Source: Lanius collurio (taxonomy: Eukaryota; Chordata; Aves; Passeriformes; Laniidae). From it: a stretch of 64,000 nt of DNA. A program made the translations under genes and the position numbers. The stretch lies in NCBI GenBank assembly GCA_020086605.1, contig JACBWW010000016.1:14215998-14279997 (forward strand), written 5' to 3'. Positions 1-12,600 of the stretch are shown here, piece after piece. Under the pieces are notes generated by a model. The model did not search any database, was not told the origin of the DNA, and saw nothing but the letters and a program-made list of their open reading frames with translations. Numbering within the stretch: position 1 is the stretch's first letter; each line of letters opens with the position of its first letter.

Positions 1-444
1 TAATTGCTATAGTACCACATTCATGTCAGATCTCATCTGAGTCAGAATTTTTGTGGACATAGTTGAATGTTCTGTTGTCTGACACATTAAAAATCAAAAG
101 AACTCCAGTCAGTCTAAAGCACACTCAGTTTTATCAAGAACCTGTTAACACTGTCTAATATTCCAGGAAAATAAAATTAAATATTTAGAATTAATTTGTG
201 ATATAATTTTCCATTCTTATAGCCTGAAGCTCTTTTTACACTAGGTAGTCTAATCGATCCATTCAGATGATAATTTTGTCCAATTTAAAACCAAATTGTC
301 CTATGTCTCGGCCCTGCTATCTCGAATAAACTGGTTAATTCCCCCTGCAGAGTATATGTAACTATTACCAAAATATGATGCATTACAGACAGATATTCCT
401 CTCCCTGTTATCTTAGTTAATTTGACGTGTGTGCTATCTAATAG
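1..444 (+). other. Upstream vitellogenin intron (partial)
   Basis: AT-rich sequence with no frame resembling vitellogenin. An in-frame TAG at 442-444 precedes the first recognisable exon. It is presumably the 3' part of the intron before it. No repeat or RNA gene recognised. Confidence 0.6.
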
Positions 445-664
445 GATAGACAGTCTGCAGCAGATGTTTCATCAAGAAATCTCTTTTCTTCTGGACACTC
501 TTCTTCCCGAAAAGAGCCATTTGTTCAGTCCGTGTGCTTCAATGCAAGTACATTTGGAATTCAAGTGTGCATTGAGAAGAAAAGTGTACATGCAGCATTT
601 ATCAAAAATGTGCCTCTTTATTACCTAGTTGGAGAGCATGCCCTGAAAATGAGCTTCAAGCCAG
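445..664 (+). CDS. VTG2: VTG2 exon (window exon 1): end of lipovitellin-1
   Basis: Encodes a segment with SSSRKEPFVQ, NASTFGIQVCIEKK and YYLVGEHALKMSFKP, typical of the lipovitellin-1 C-terminal part. Donor GTAAAT at 665 splits a codon after one base; the next exon supplies the other two to make Val. The acceptor is ambiguous: AG at 443-444 (exon from 445, phase 0) or CTGCAG ending at 460 (exon from 461). The following 884-bp intron holds a MIR-like relic. Confidence 0.8.
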
Positions 665-3600
665 GTAAATACAACTGGGCACAAAAAAGAAAATAGTGTG
701 CGGGTGGCAGAGGTGTGTGTATACACACCGATATATAGAGACAGATATGGATGTATATATACATATGTATTTTTTGCATCTTAAGTACCACTAAATCTAC
801 CATTGGAAGTACCAGGCCTGCCAGTATTGGCAGCAGACTATGTTCACAGCAGGAATCCATTTCTCCCCCACTTGCCTGAGCAGCAATTTCCCATCTCTCC
901 CAGCAATGTCACTCAGCATGGCCAGCGTCAAGCAGAGCTGATCTGTGCCTGCAGAGTGTGTCTGATGCATCCTGAATCATCGGATTTGGGATGCAAGCAT
1001 GAAGCAATTGGACATGGGCAACAGATCTGATGCAGTGTCCTGTAGCTACATCCTAAAACCCAGACTCTAAAAGAGAGTTATGGATTAACCCTGCCAGGAT
1101 CTAGTCCTTAATGTCTTAATCCACGATCATAAGAAACAAAAGCACAGCAGGCCACTGAATCTGGGTCTCCTAAATATCAAACTAATGGCCTAACCATTGG
1201 GCCACTCTTTAGAGTTCAAGAGTTGAGCCTCAGTTCCTCTCTGACATTTATTTCACAAACCCATGGTTTATCTTTTTAAGCAATCCGATTCACTTGACTT
1301 AAATCTGCAAGATCATTCTGTTCATTGACATGAAATGAATCCAGTATCATGGTAATATTTTAAAATTTAGTTGCCAGTATGTGCTTTAGCTGTTAGAGAA
1401 GATTTTTAACAAAGTTGCTCAATACCAATAATAATCATTGAGCATTTATATTTGAGAAAAAATGGCTAAATACATGATGGTAAAATTGGCTTATTCTCTA
1501 ATTCAGTTGCTAATAGTAACAGTAACACTAATTGTCATACAATTTCAGTTTACACAGAGGCACCTATTGAAAAAATACAAGTCACAATTCAAGCAGGAGA
1601 CCAAGCTCCTACAAAAATGGTACGTCTAGTAACATTTGAAGATCCAGAGGCACAAGCATCTTCCAGAAAAGAAGCAATTAAAAAAGTGAAGAAAATCCTT
1701 GGTGACACTGATGATCAGGTACTGCTGCAAAATTCCACTTCTGGATTTGTGGGAGACATTACACAAAGTTTATTTATATTTATTTTACTAAGTAGTTTCC
1801 CTTGTTTAGGTATTATGTCAAAATAGAAAATAAAGACAGAGTTGTGGGTATACAAGTCTTTCTGCAGGTCTTTTGTTTGCACCCATCCTTTCTGCAAGTG
1901 AAAGACATTAGAAAGAGCAGGTTGGTTTTGTATGCTTTTCTGAAAATCTCTTGTAAGAGATAAAATAGCTGTTGTGTGGCCAAAAAGTAGTCTGTTATTT
2001 CCAGCTACTGCAACTGCAGCAAAATGCTCTGACATCAGCTACACAACTTGCCCTGAGACAGTGACAGCTACAACATTGTCATTATTGATACCAGTTACAT
2101 GTACTTGAGTGGTCAACAATTGCTGCATATGCTTCTTATCACAAAAGTGTTTGGGGTGTTGGTCTGCTCGTGTATGGGTTTAACACATTATTATGAAATT
2201 GCCTTTGAATGATTGTGATATGTTGCAAGAAAGTTATCAAGCATACACCTTGTCTTCTAAGGCAGCAGAGATTCAGTGATGTCTGCATCTGATTTGACTT
2301 ATGCCTTTCTGCAGGAACACAGAAAAATAATTTTGTTTTTCCAATGTTACCCTTGACTAGGGGACAAGAAAATATAGGAGCTCGTCCAGCGCCAGCAGCT
2401 CCAGTGGAAGTGCCGAGAGTACAACGAGCAGCCCCTCCAGCAGCGACTCTGATGACAGAGCATCACAGGGAGGCACACAGATAAATCTGAAAACAGGGCG
2501 GTCCAAAGCCAAAGGAAAGAAGTTCTACCCCTTTGGGGACAGTGGCAGTAGCAGCAGTAGTGGTAGCAGCAGCAGTAGCAGCAGCAAAAGCAGTAGCAGT
2601 GGCAGCAGTAGTGATAGTAGTAGTAGTAGCAGCAGTAGTGGCAGTAGTAGCAGCAAGAGTAGCAGTAGTAGCAGCAAGAGCAGCAGTAGTAGCAGCAAGA
2701 GCAGTAGTAGTAGCAGCAAGAGCAGCAGTAGTAGCAGCAAGAGCAGCAGTAGTAGCAGCAAGAGCAGCAGTAGTAGCAGCAAGAGTAGCAGTAGTAGCAG
2801 CAAGAGCAGCAGTAGTAGCAGTAAGAGCAGCAGTAGTAGCAGTAAGAGCAGCAGTAGTGGTAGTAAGAGCAGTAGTAGCAGTAGCAAAAGCAGTAGTAGT
2901 AAGGATAGCAGCAGTAGGAGCAGCAGAAGCAGGAGTGAGAGCAGCCAGAGCAGCAGCAGCAGCAGCAGTAGCAGCAGCAAAGGCAGTACCAGAAGCAGCG
3001 CAGGTAGCAGCAGCAAAACATCTGGTATAAAGCACAAGGCTAAGAAGCAGTCCAAGACCACATCATTTCCACTTACCAGTGCTGCTGAAGGAGGGAGAAC
3101 TGCCCATGAGCAGAAGCCTAAAACCCAGAGTAGCAGCAAGAGCAGCAGCAGCGAAAGCTCTGGTGCTTCCCATCGTCACAGCAAATCTGACAAACGAGCT
3201 GAGACAAAACAGGTCAAGTCCCAAGTGAACAGTGGCAGCGGTCACGACATTTCTACAGAATGGGTAAAATGTCTAATACTTTGACTTCTACTAGGAGGTG
3301 ATACTGACTGAGCTGAAGGTAATGACTTCTTTTGGAATGTTGCAGGACATTCACCTTCCAAAGGTCTACAGTCTCCGCTTCAGGTCTGCTCACATCCATT
3401 GGGTAGGTGCCTAATTCAAGTGCACATTGCCGTGGTAGCTACAGTTGATGTGATCAAGCCTGTTGCTGAAGGGCTGTGTTTGGGACATTTCCCTTGACCA
3501 TTCCATAATGCCCAATAACAGCATTGATGATGAACAAACAAAACAGATTTATTACTAAGATGCCATTACACTACATTTTTTGGTGTTGCAGCACTTGCAA

Positions 3601-6600
3601 TCCTCAAATTTGGGTCAGGACACACAAATGTACAATGCAGCCAAAGTTAGGTTAACAAAGACCATGGGGAAATGATAAAAGAGCATGACCTTCCAATGGG
3701 AATAGTTATGTCCACTGCTCTTAGGCAGCCATGGCAAACCCATTACATGGATTTTTTCAGAAATCAGGATTATCAGCATTATGGAACAAGTCATTTTCAG
3801 TGTGTATTAGAAGGGCGATAATGGAGTGGTTTTTGTCAGTGTTACCTGTACAGCTATTACATATCCTGCTTGTGAAAGAGGAAGATGATGATTTATAGTG
3901 TTTTTCATAAAATTGTAATCTCTTTTTTTTTTTCTGGGTATGGATATATTTGAGCACTTATTGAATGCCACTTTTCATTTTCCCCAGCATTAGACCTGAG
4001 CAGTGTGATGTTGCCATCTCCAATCAGTGTCTGTGCAGTCTTTCTCTCAGCAGAAATATCAAGGTGGATCCAAGGCCCATTCCAACCCAACATATTTCAT
4101 GTCTATATATGAAAATAAAAATAACACTCTAGATATGCCTAAGTCTGTCACCTATAGAGGGAGGCTAACATCGCTGATTTTGATATTTACACTGTAAAAC
4201 TAGAGGCCATCTCATAGATTTTTAACCTATTTTTATTTCATAGCATCCAGATCATAAAGGATCAAGCAGTTCATCATCTTCCTCTGAGTCAGGAAGCAGC
4301 CACAGCAACAGTAGCAGCAGCAGCAGCAGTAGCAGCCATTATGGAGAAAATTCTGCCCACAATTCAAGGAGGAGCAAAAGAGTCAGCACCCACCACCACA
4401 GCCATGGCTCCAGCCTGACACGTGAGGTACAGCTCTGTGTGTGGTAGCCAAGAGTAGCCAGGCTTAGCTGGCTGCTGAGCAGGAGCTGTAGATGTGCTGG
4501 CACTAACCAGCTGAGAGGGTTAAGCTCAGGAGAGACACTAAAAGTCAAGTCCATAAATTGAAAGTCAAAGTTCATTGAGATATTTCTCTTTCACCCAAAA
4601 TTTTTTTTTTCAAATTCCCTTGTATTCAGGCTTTTGTTTGCTGGTTTCTTCTCCTTCATTTCTGAAGGTGTTGGCAGTATGTGAAAGCCTGGATTTGGAA
4701 ATTATAAAAGTTGAAGGGAATGTAGCTGTGAGGGAAAATAATTTTCTTTTTCCCGTGAAAGCCCAGAATGCAAAATCAGCTGCTTTAGGTAAAAAGGAGG
4801 AGGAAATAAATAAGTCTACCTAATTATTTTTAAATGTAGACTGGGGGTCATGAGTGCATGCAGAGTATAACTAAAATCAGACTTTTCATGGACATTACTA
4901 GTTGGTAAATGTGAAGGCCCATTAAGCACAGATCATCTTTACCTTTATTATGCACTTAGTATTCTATAATTGTACTGCATAAAGGTATCTCCATAATAAT
5001 AGAACAAATAGCTCTGCAGATGCAGGCAATGTCTAGGAGAATTCTGGTACTAAGAAGGATTTCAAAATATTTGATTGGCTTGAAGAAACTGTAGTATAGT
5101 AAAATAAGAAGTGAATGTGTATACTGCTCTGAATGTCTCTAGTACACGCTGTAGACAGATATTTGAAACATTAGAATAATGAACAAAATCTTACTATAGG
5201 CATAAAGATAGCTTGAAAGAGTCTTGGATCCCTTATCAAAATAACCACATCTATAAATAATTAAGTTTCCAACCAAATTTGTCCTTAATTGTTGGGGATA
5301 TAGAAATCTGTACTGCAAGCTAACCAAGGACAAGGGCTGCTGCCTGCAATCAGCACACACTGGCTGGACTGCAGGCTCTCTGGTGGATACACAGGAGTAC
5401 TTAAGCACAGATGGTTGGGGGCTGTTTTTCAGCACAACTTCCTGGGAGATGTAATTCCACCCGGCATCACGATCGTGGCACAGGCAGTAAGGAGTGACAA
5501 CAGAAATCAAGGTTATCAAGCCACAGCATATGTTCGTTCTGATGCTGCCAAAGTTGATGTGCAACTAGTTGTGGTTCAGCTGGCTGAAACCAATTGGAAA
5601 GCGTGTGCTGATGCTGTGGTACTGCCTCTGAAAGCACAGGTAAGTGCACAGGCAGCTTCGCACAGAGAGACATTACAAAGCCCAGAGTAAGCACAGAGAA
5701 CCTGCTGATTAGGAATATTAAACAGGAAAGGCATACTTATTTTGAAATGTTCCACAAAGTTGGTGAACTTTCAGAAAATTTTCCTCGCTTTCATCGTTCT
5801 TTTGAATTAAAAATAGATAAGAGAAAAAGAAAATACTCAGACACTTCAAAATCTAGTAAAAAATATTTATTTTCAAGATAAATCAAAATATAAACAGTAG
5901 AAGCATAAAAATATTTTAAAAATTGATGTCTTCACCACTATTTATTATTTGCTCTACTATGAGTTTTCTTGTCCAGCCTGTTTTTCTGTATATAATTTTT
6001 TGACCCCAGGATTAGCTCAGTAGGTTAGAGCATGGTGTTAATAACAAGGACACTGGATTTGATCCCTGTATGGGCCACTCACTTAGGAGTTTAACTCCTT
6101 CTGGATGGAGTTGGGTGATCCTTCTCAGTCCCTTCCACGGCAGACTATACTGTGATTTCAAAAGACTCATAAGGCAAATGCATTTACAGTGTTGTATTTC
6201 TTAGGATTTCTACAAAAAGATGGAAAAAGCAAAGTTGGGTAATGGGTTGATGCCTGAGAGAGCATCATAAAGGAAAGAACAGGTCCTTACTTATTTACAA
6301 ATCCCTGTGCTCCCCATGACCATTTTAGAGTAAGAGATCTTTGTGCAGAAATTTACAAACCTTTGCTCTGTGAAGCTGGAATTAAGAAATTTAGCATAAT
6401 ATTCAGTATTGAAGAAATTGGGGAGGGTTCAAATCAGGAGGTCTTGGGGAAGGTGAAGAGAAATTTTAGTGCAGTCCTCTTCTAGGAAAAAAAATATATA
6501 TTGATTAAGAAGTTACCACATCTAAGGAAATCTCAGCATGTTTCAGTGGCTGTTTTGAGACAGGAATGTGTATATGTACTTCTGCACAGACTACCAAACC

Positions 6601-9600
6601 TTTTTCTTACTATGCCTCAGATTTTGCATGAAGAAGTCAAAATTTCTCTGTCAGCCTGTTTATAGCAAAAGAAAGATTGGAAATATTAAGCATCAATGCA
6701 CAAATTGGTGAAAGAAAAGTTTGTGTTTTGAAATGGTCAAGGTTTGTTCTGAGATTGTTTTCTGAAATTAGCTGCCTGTTTCCCTGTTTATAAAGGCCAG
6801 ACTGAGGTGGGGCAAGGAGTGCCAGGATTACAGGATAGCAGCAGTGGCTACCACAGGACGACTGGCAAGGAAGCCAGCTGCACAGCTGAAGGTGCAATGG
6901 GGAAAACTTCCTTCCTGGATAAAGAAGACAAGCTCAGTGTATGTAATTCATTCTTTCATAAGTGTTTATTTTACTTTTTTACTATACTTGGCGTTTGAAA
7001 AAACACTGAAAGAATGGGATGAAATTTCTTAACCCAAACATACTTTTCCTGGCAGAGTTTGGATGGAAATTACAAGTTCAGTGGCCCACGAGTATTTTAC
7101 AAATGTGTTAAACTTTGTCCACATGTTTCATATTAAATGATATTTAAAAATATTTTAAATATTCCAAATATTTAAAAACTTAGTATGTTTGATATATTTT
7201 TCCATATTAAATCATTTCATATTTCAGTAAAAAATGCTTTTTTGTTTTAAAACATTTTTCTATTCAGTCTCAAAAACTAACCATTTTAAACAGGCAAAAT
7301 AAAACCAAAGTATTTCTTTTGGATAAAATCAACCACTTAATTTGACACGAAGCATTATTTCCTTGACTTTTCAGTTCTTCCATTTTTTCCTGATTTTTCA
7401 GATCTGCCAGTATTCTTTACTGTCCCGTGTGTGTTTTTGTTCGTGTACTTGAGTTTGTCACATCTTGTTTATCTGTAGATTCATGCAATACGTTCCTGGT
7501 GCAGCACTCGTGTTGGGCTTCTCAGAAGTACATCAGAGAAATCCATCTCATGAATTTGTAGTAAGAGCAGCTGCAACATCTCCACGAACAATTGATACAA
7601 TAATTAAAGCTCCTGAGGTACGTGAATTTTATATTTTCCTATCCTTACCTTGAATGATTTTCAACTTAGAATGTTTTGACACTTAATGTAATGAAACAAA
7701 AAGCAAAATACTCCCTTTTAGAGAAGCTGCTACATACCTGACTACATTAGGTGGGTGTTGAAATACATACAACAGTTCTCTTGATTTTGTGCTGCTTTGG
7801 TCCAGTGTAGTAGTGAGCTGAAAATCAGACTCTGTAGTCAAATACTTTATTTGCATTCTGAGAACAGCAGTGAGGCTCAAATTGTCTCAAGTATGGCTGC
7901 TCTGCACTCACACCTCTATGCATTTCACCCAGTGTGATTAGTTCTTGAATGAGGGTCTCAGAGCAGATAGGGGAGCCTTGAGAACACTTTGCACTCTGCT
8001 GCACCCACAAACAGCATCTGTGTGTGTTGGCACTCCAGTCCCACACTTGCAGTAACCATGCTGGATGTGAGTGGTCTGAGAAAGCCACAAATACAAATCT
8101 GCCCTGACCAAACTGGAGCAGTTACCCTCTCAGAGCAGCTTGCACAGGCAGGGTCTGAAGAGTCCAACTGATTAATTGGTCTTTCTCCACCAAATCCCTC
8201 TGCACCTCTTTGAAAAATTTCCCCTATGGAACTCTGGTAAATTAATAACAGCTAGCTATTCACACACAGAAATTAGTGTGTCTTTAACCCTCCATGGTGC
8301 TTCAGTATTGCTGGATCTTTAATGTGTAATAATGAAGAAGTAGGCACATTAGGCATTCATTTGATTCTCTTGGCAAATATAATTTGTAGCTACAGTGAAG
8401 GATCTTACCCCAATGCTGAACATGCCAGTTTTCAGTCCTTAATGGATGATATTCATTTTTCCAAACACATCCATCATCTCAGTTACTCAACTTATTACCT
8501 TATTTTTTGAGAAGTCACTCAAATATCACTTAAACTCATCTCTATCAGTTGCTCTTCAACGTTCTTAACAATTTCTCAAAAAGTCAAGAAGTATGACTAG
8601 AAGAGATGATAATGATTCCTCACAAAAGGTGAAGGTTTGGTTGCATTCTGCAGAGATTAAAACAACTGCAATCATAGAAATACATCTTCAATTTTTTTTT
8701 TTTTTTTCAAGAAAAGAGCAGGGCTTTTTTGCAGTCATATCTTGAGCATATGGTTCAATTTATCTTAATGTATTTTCATTTCTGCTTTTTCAGGTAACAC
8801 TTTATTGTCAGGGATTCCGATTGCCATTCACTCTGCCCTTAGGCCCTTCTCCAGCTTACGAGACTCGAGATATCACTGCCTGGAATTTATTTCCTGAAAT
8901 AGCTTCACAAATAGCACAAGAAGATCAATGTAAATGTTACTTATATGTTTGTCTCATGAATAAGCAATGTGTGTAGATCCATTCTCTGCCATGACTGGGC
9001 CTTTCCTTTCCTTGTAATGGTCTTTTAGGGAAGCAGAGCATCTCTAGCCCTGCTTTCAGCAGTGCATTCCCTCACAGAGAAGCAGGTTTTCTGGCAGGAG
9101 AATGAAGAGACCTCAAACTGCTGTAAACATTCAGAGTTTGGGAGGCACTCCTGTCTTCAAGGACTAGAGATTGTTTTTTGCCCCTCCTGAAAAGGTACCA
9201 ACTATGCATTGAGAGGCATGAGATGATGGGTACAGGAGAGTCCATGTATGCTTCTGCCCAGTTTATTTTATTCAAAAAGGAGCCAGATGTGAGAGTCTTA
9301 CCTGGTTGGTGCCTAGCACTCCTGTGGGAAATGGGGAGTTTTTATCACAGTTTATTATGGCTTCCAGTTTCTCAAGAATTTTGTACATTTTAGTCCCTGT
9401 TAGCTTGAGTTTTGTGTTTGGCATGTAATCAAAATCAATACTAGTATAGTGTATGGTAGGTAGTTATTTTGTAGTGTTCTCATGTCCTTGCAGACTCTGG
9501 CTTCTGCCAAGAAGGTGAGGAAGTTTTCTTCCTGTTTGCTGGGTAGTTCATCCTCACAGGAGTGTCTTTCAATAGTTCACAGCAACATAAACAGTGGCCA

Positions 9601-12600
9601 TATCTGCCATTTCTTTTCTGGTTTTGTTTTGCAGCTACTTGTGAAATCAGGGAGAGAGATTTCAAAACATTTGATCATGTGAGCCTTTCATATTCTTTCA
9701 ATAAAAGCTGTAACCTGGTGGTGGTTCAAGACTGTACCGAACACCCAAAATTCATCATTACCACAAGAAAGGTTGATCCTCAGTCTTTCTCAAGAGAGGT
9801 TCACATAAATACAACATCAGCGTAAGTGTGGTTTATACTGAGGGCTCAGAAATGAGGTATAAAGTTTCAGGGAGTTAATCTCAGAGTGGGAGGTTTCTAG
9901 TTCCAAGGTGAAGCTGGTTTTCAATGAGACATCTGGGGAAAGACACAATTTCCAGAAGGGATCTTCATCTGAGGCTCTTTGGTGTAGCTGCTCTTGTCTT
10001 GTATTCCACAGCCACCAACATCTGGTAACTTGCTCACCCAGTCCCCCTGCTGTCTTTTCTTTAAAGGTTTAGTATTAAAGTCCAAAGAACCAATGAATTT
10101 TGCACTTTGGAAAGAAAACTGCTTGTTCATTCATTCAAAATTCAGATAGTTGCAAGTGTCTGTACTTTTCACAATTTAAATTAACCACTAATTTAATCTC
10201 TTTGATTTTTACTTTTTCCGAAGGAACATCACAATCTGTCCTGCCTCAAATTCATCTCTCCTTGTGGCATGCAATGAAGAACAAGTTCTTTCACACAGTG
10301 GAGGTTCTGAGTATGAAAAGGGTAAGCTGTGATACCCAGTTTTCCAGGACTGACCTGGGAACTAAATATCAAGTTTTTATAAATTTCACAGAAAAATCTC
10401 CATGTAAAGAAAACACAATTGGAATTAATTCAAAGAAAACCTTTAGTAAAGACTACTTTCTTAAGATTTGTATCGACTAATGTTCATGTTTCATATGGTA
10501 TATACACTCTTACTTTCCTCCAGTGTAAGTGACAGGTGAATAAAAAAAGCCCTTTCTTATCATATAGCCAGGCTAGTGATTGTTCAGAAAAAATGTTCAT
10601 GTTATAGTCACAGAGAGATGCCTTGGTTCAGACATTTAGCTGGAGCACCACCACTGTCATTATCATTTCAAAATTTAGCACATTGGATACAGAACTTGGT
10701 TCCAACTATAGGTAACAGCAGTAGAATATTTTTGAAAATATGTTATTTCTTCTATTTTTGTTTTTCCTCTCCACTTAAATATATATATTTAACTGCAGCA
10801 GCAAAATTATCATTGTGAAAGAAAATGCATTGTGGTGAGTTTTGTGCTACAGACTTTCTCCACTAATTTAAGATGATCACTGTATGATTCACCATCTTTT
10901 TACAGACAATGTTAAAATTTATAAAAATGGAGCAACCGTTACCGTGGAAGTTCCAGCACTGGGACTGAAGAAGGTGACTTTTGATGGTGTAAATCTTAAG
11001 GTACTGTGCTTACTTTCAAGGTTACAGCTTTCTTTCTGCCTAGTACCTTGCCAGTGTGATAGACCAGCACTTCAGCATTCACAAAAAAATGTGCTATTTT
11101 GCAGGTTACTGTTGCTTCATGGATGAGAGGAAAGACCTGTGGAGTTTGTGGTAATAATGACAGGGAAAAGGCCAATGAACTCCTCATGCCAAACCATAGG
11201 CTGGCACACAGCTGTTCTGCATTTGTTCATTCATGGGTATTGCTAGAAGAAACCTGCTCTGGTGGTGAGTGTATCTGGAAAAACTTTATGCTTGGAGAGA
11301 TTATGATTTCACTTTTCCTCTGCTGAAAGCTAGAAAATAGGTTTTTTTAAGGAGCAGATATCTTTTACTTAGAAATTTCAATAACAATATGTATCCATTT
11401 TCACTTTATTAACTGCTGACTGTTTAAAACACTGCTTGTGAATATAGAGAATATATACTCCAGCAAAAGCCTTTGTCTCGTGCAATTCAGTGTTAAATAA
11501 TTGATTTTTATTTCTTACAGTGAGTAGCTTTTTTTCTTGAGAGGCAAAATCAACCCTAATCCTGCTCCCACTGAAAAAGTGTGATTTTCAACATTGTATC
11601 AAAACAGTTTCAGCTGTTGTCTGCAGACCTAATTTAACCACACAAGTTGCAAACTTGAATGCAGCGTCAGTTCATACATTAATGTAAATTTCCAAAGCAC
11701 AAAAAAATTCCACTTTTGTTCTGCACCATATGGGGGTGCAATCTCAGGAAAATATTTAGACCTACTTCTACAGTAAAGAGCTTCATCTCACATGTAGCTG
11801 GAAAAACAATGTTGGACTCCCACAACATCAATACATTTTTGTTTGGTAGGTCTCCATTTACCTTGGACCTGAAATAATTTTATTGAAGTTAATGGTTGCT
11901 TTCTCCTTGACTTCAGTGGCAGCAGAATTGTACTAATCTGTGTGTCAGGAAACAGAGTCATAGCTGGGATCCTGTTAAGTTACATTATACCTTTCTAGTG
12001 AGATAATTGCAGCATTATAAAAATCATCCAATACAAAAATTATTCTTGATGTTATTATATAAATGCTGCCTTTTTTTTAATCCATTCACTACGGTTGACA
12101 TTTTCCCTAATGCAATGAAGTAGCCATTGTGCTTGCAGTATCTATTCTTAATAGCTTTCAGACATGAGAGGTTATTTTCTGTGTATTATGTAGTTCTAAA
12201 AAACTGAGTATACATGATTCCATTTGGGTTATATTGTGCAATTAGATTTTAAAAATAGCTCCCCTTTCAGACTCTTTCCTCAACTTATTATTGTCCTATC
12301 TCGATAGCCTCACTACTGTGAAAATGGTTTGTCAGATGCCTGTGTTTTAATAAAAGCTGAGGAGAAAATATGGACCTTTATTATCGCAAGGATCGATTGG
12401 GATTTATTTCTACAATTTTAACTACCTTTCCTTTTCCTCTTAGGGTGCAAGCTGCAGCGCAGTTATGTGAAGCTGAATCGAAATCCTACTATTGATGGTG
12501 AGGAATCTACGTGCTACTCTGTTGACCCAGTACTGAAATGTATGAAAGACTGTACTCCAATTGAAAAAGCTTCAGTGAAGGTTGGCTTCCACTGCTTCCC

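Noticed and set aside
803..1030. 75-codon open frame starting with MEVPGLPVLAAD
   Set aside because: It lies wholly inside a vitellogenin intron, has no match to the expected protein sequence, and no splice sites frame it.
2347..3139. Long minus-strand and alternative-frame open frames rich in Leu, Cys, Ala or Val over phosvitin
   Set aside because: They are necessary by-products of an AGC/AGT triplet array read in other frames. The real frame is the serine one, fixed by splice phase and homology.
6003..6076. A functional tRNA-Ile gene
   Set aside because: Stems are mismatched, the B box is degenerate and a CR1-like tail follows, so it is the head of a SINE.
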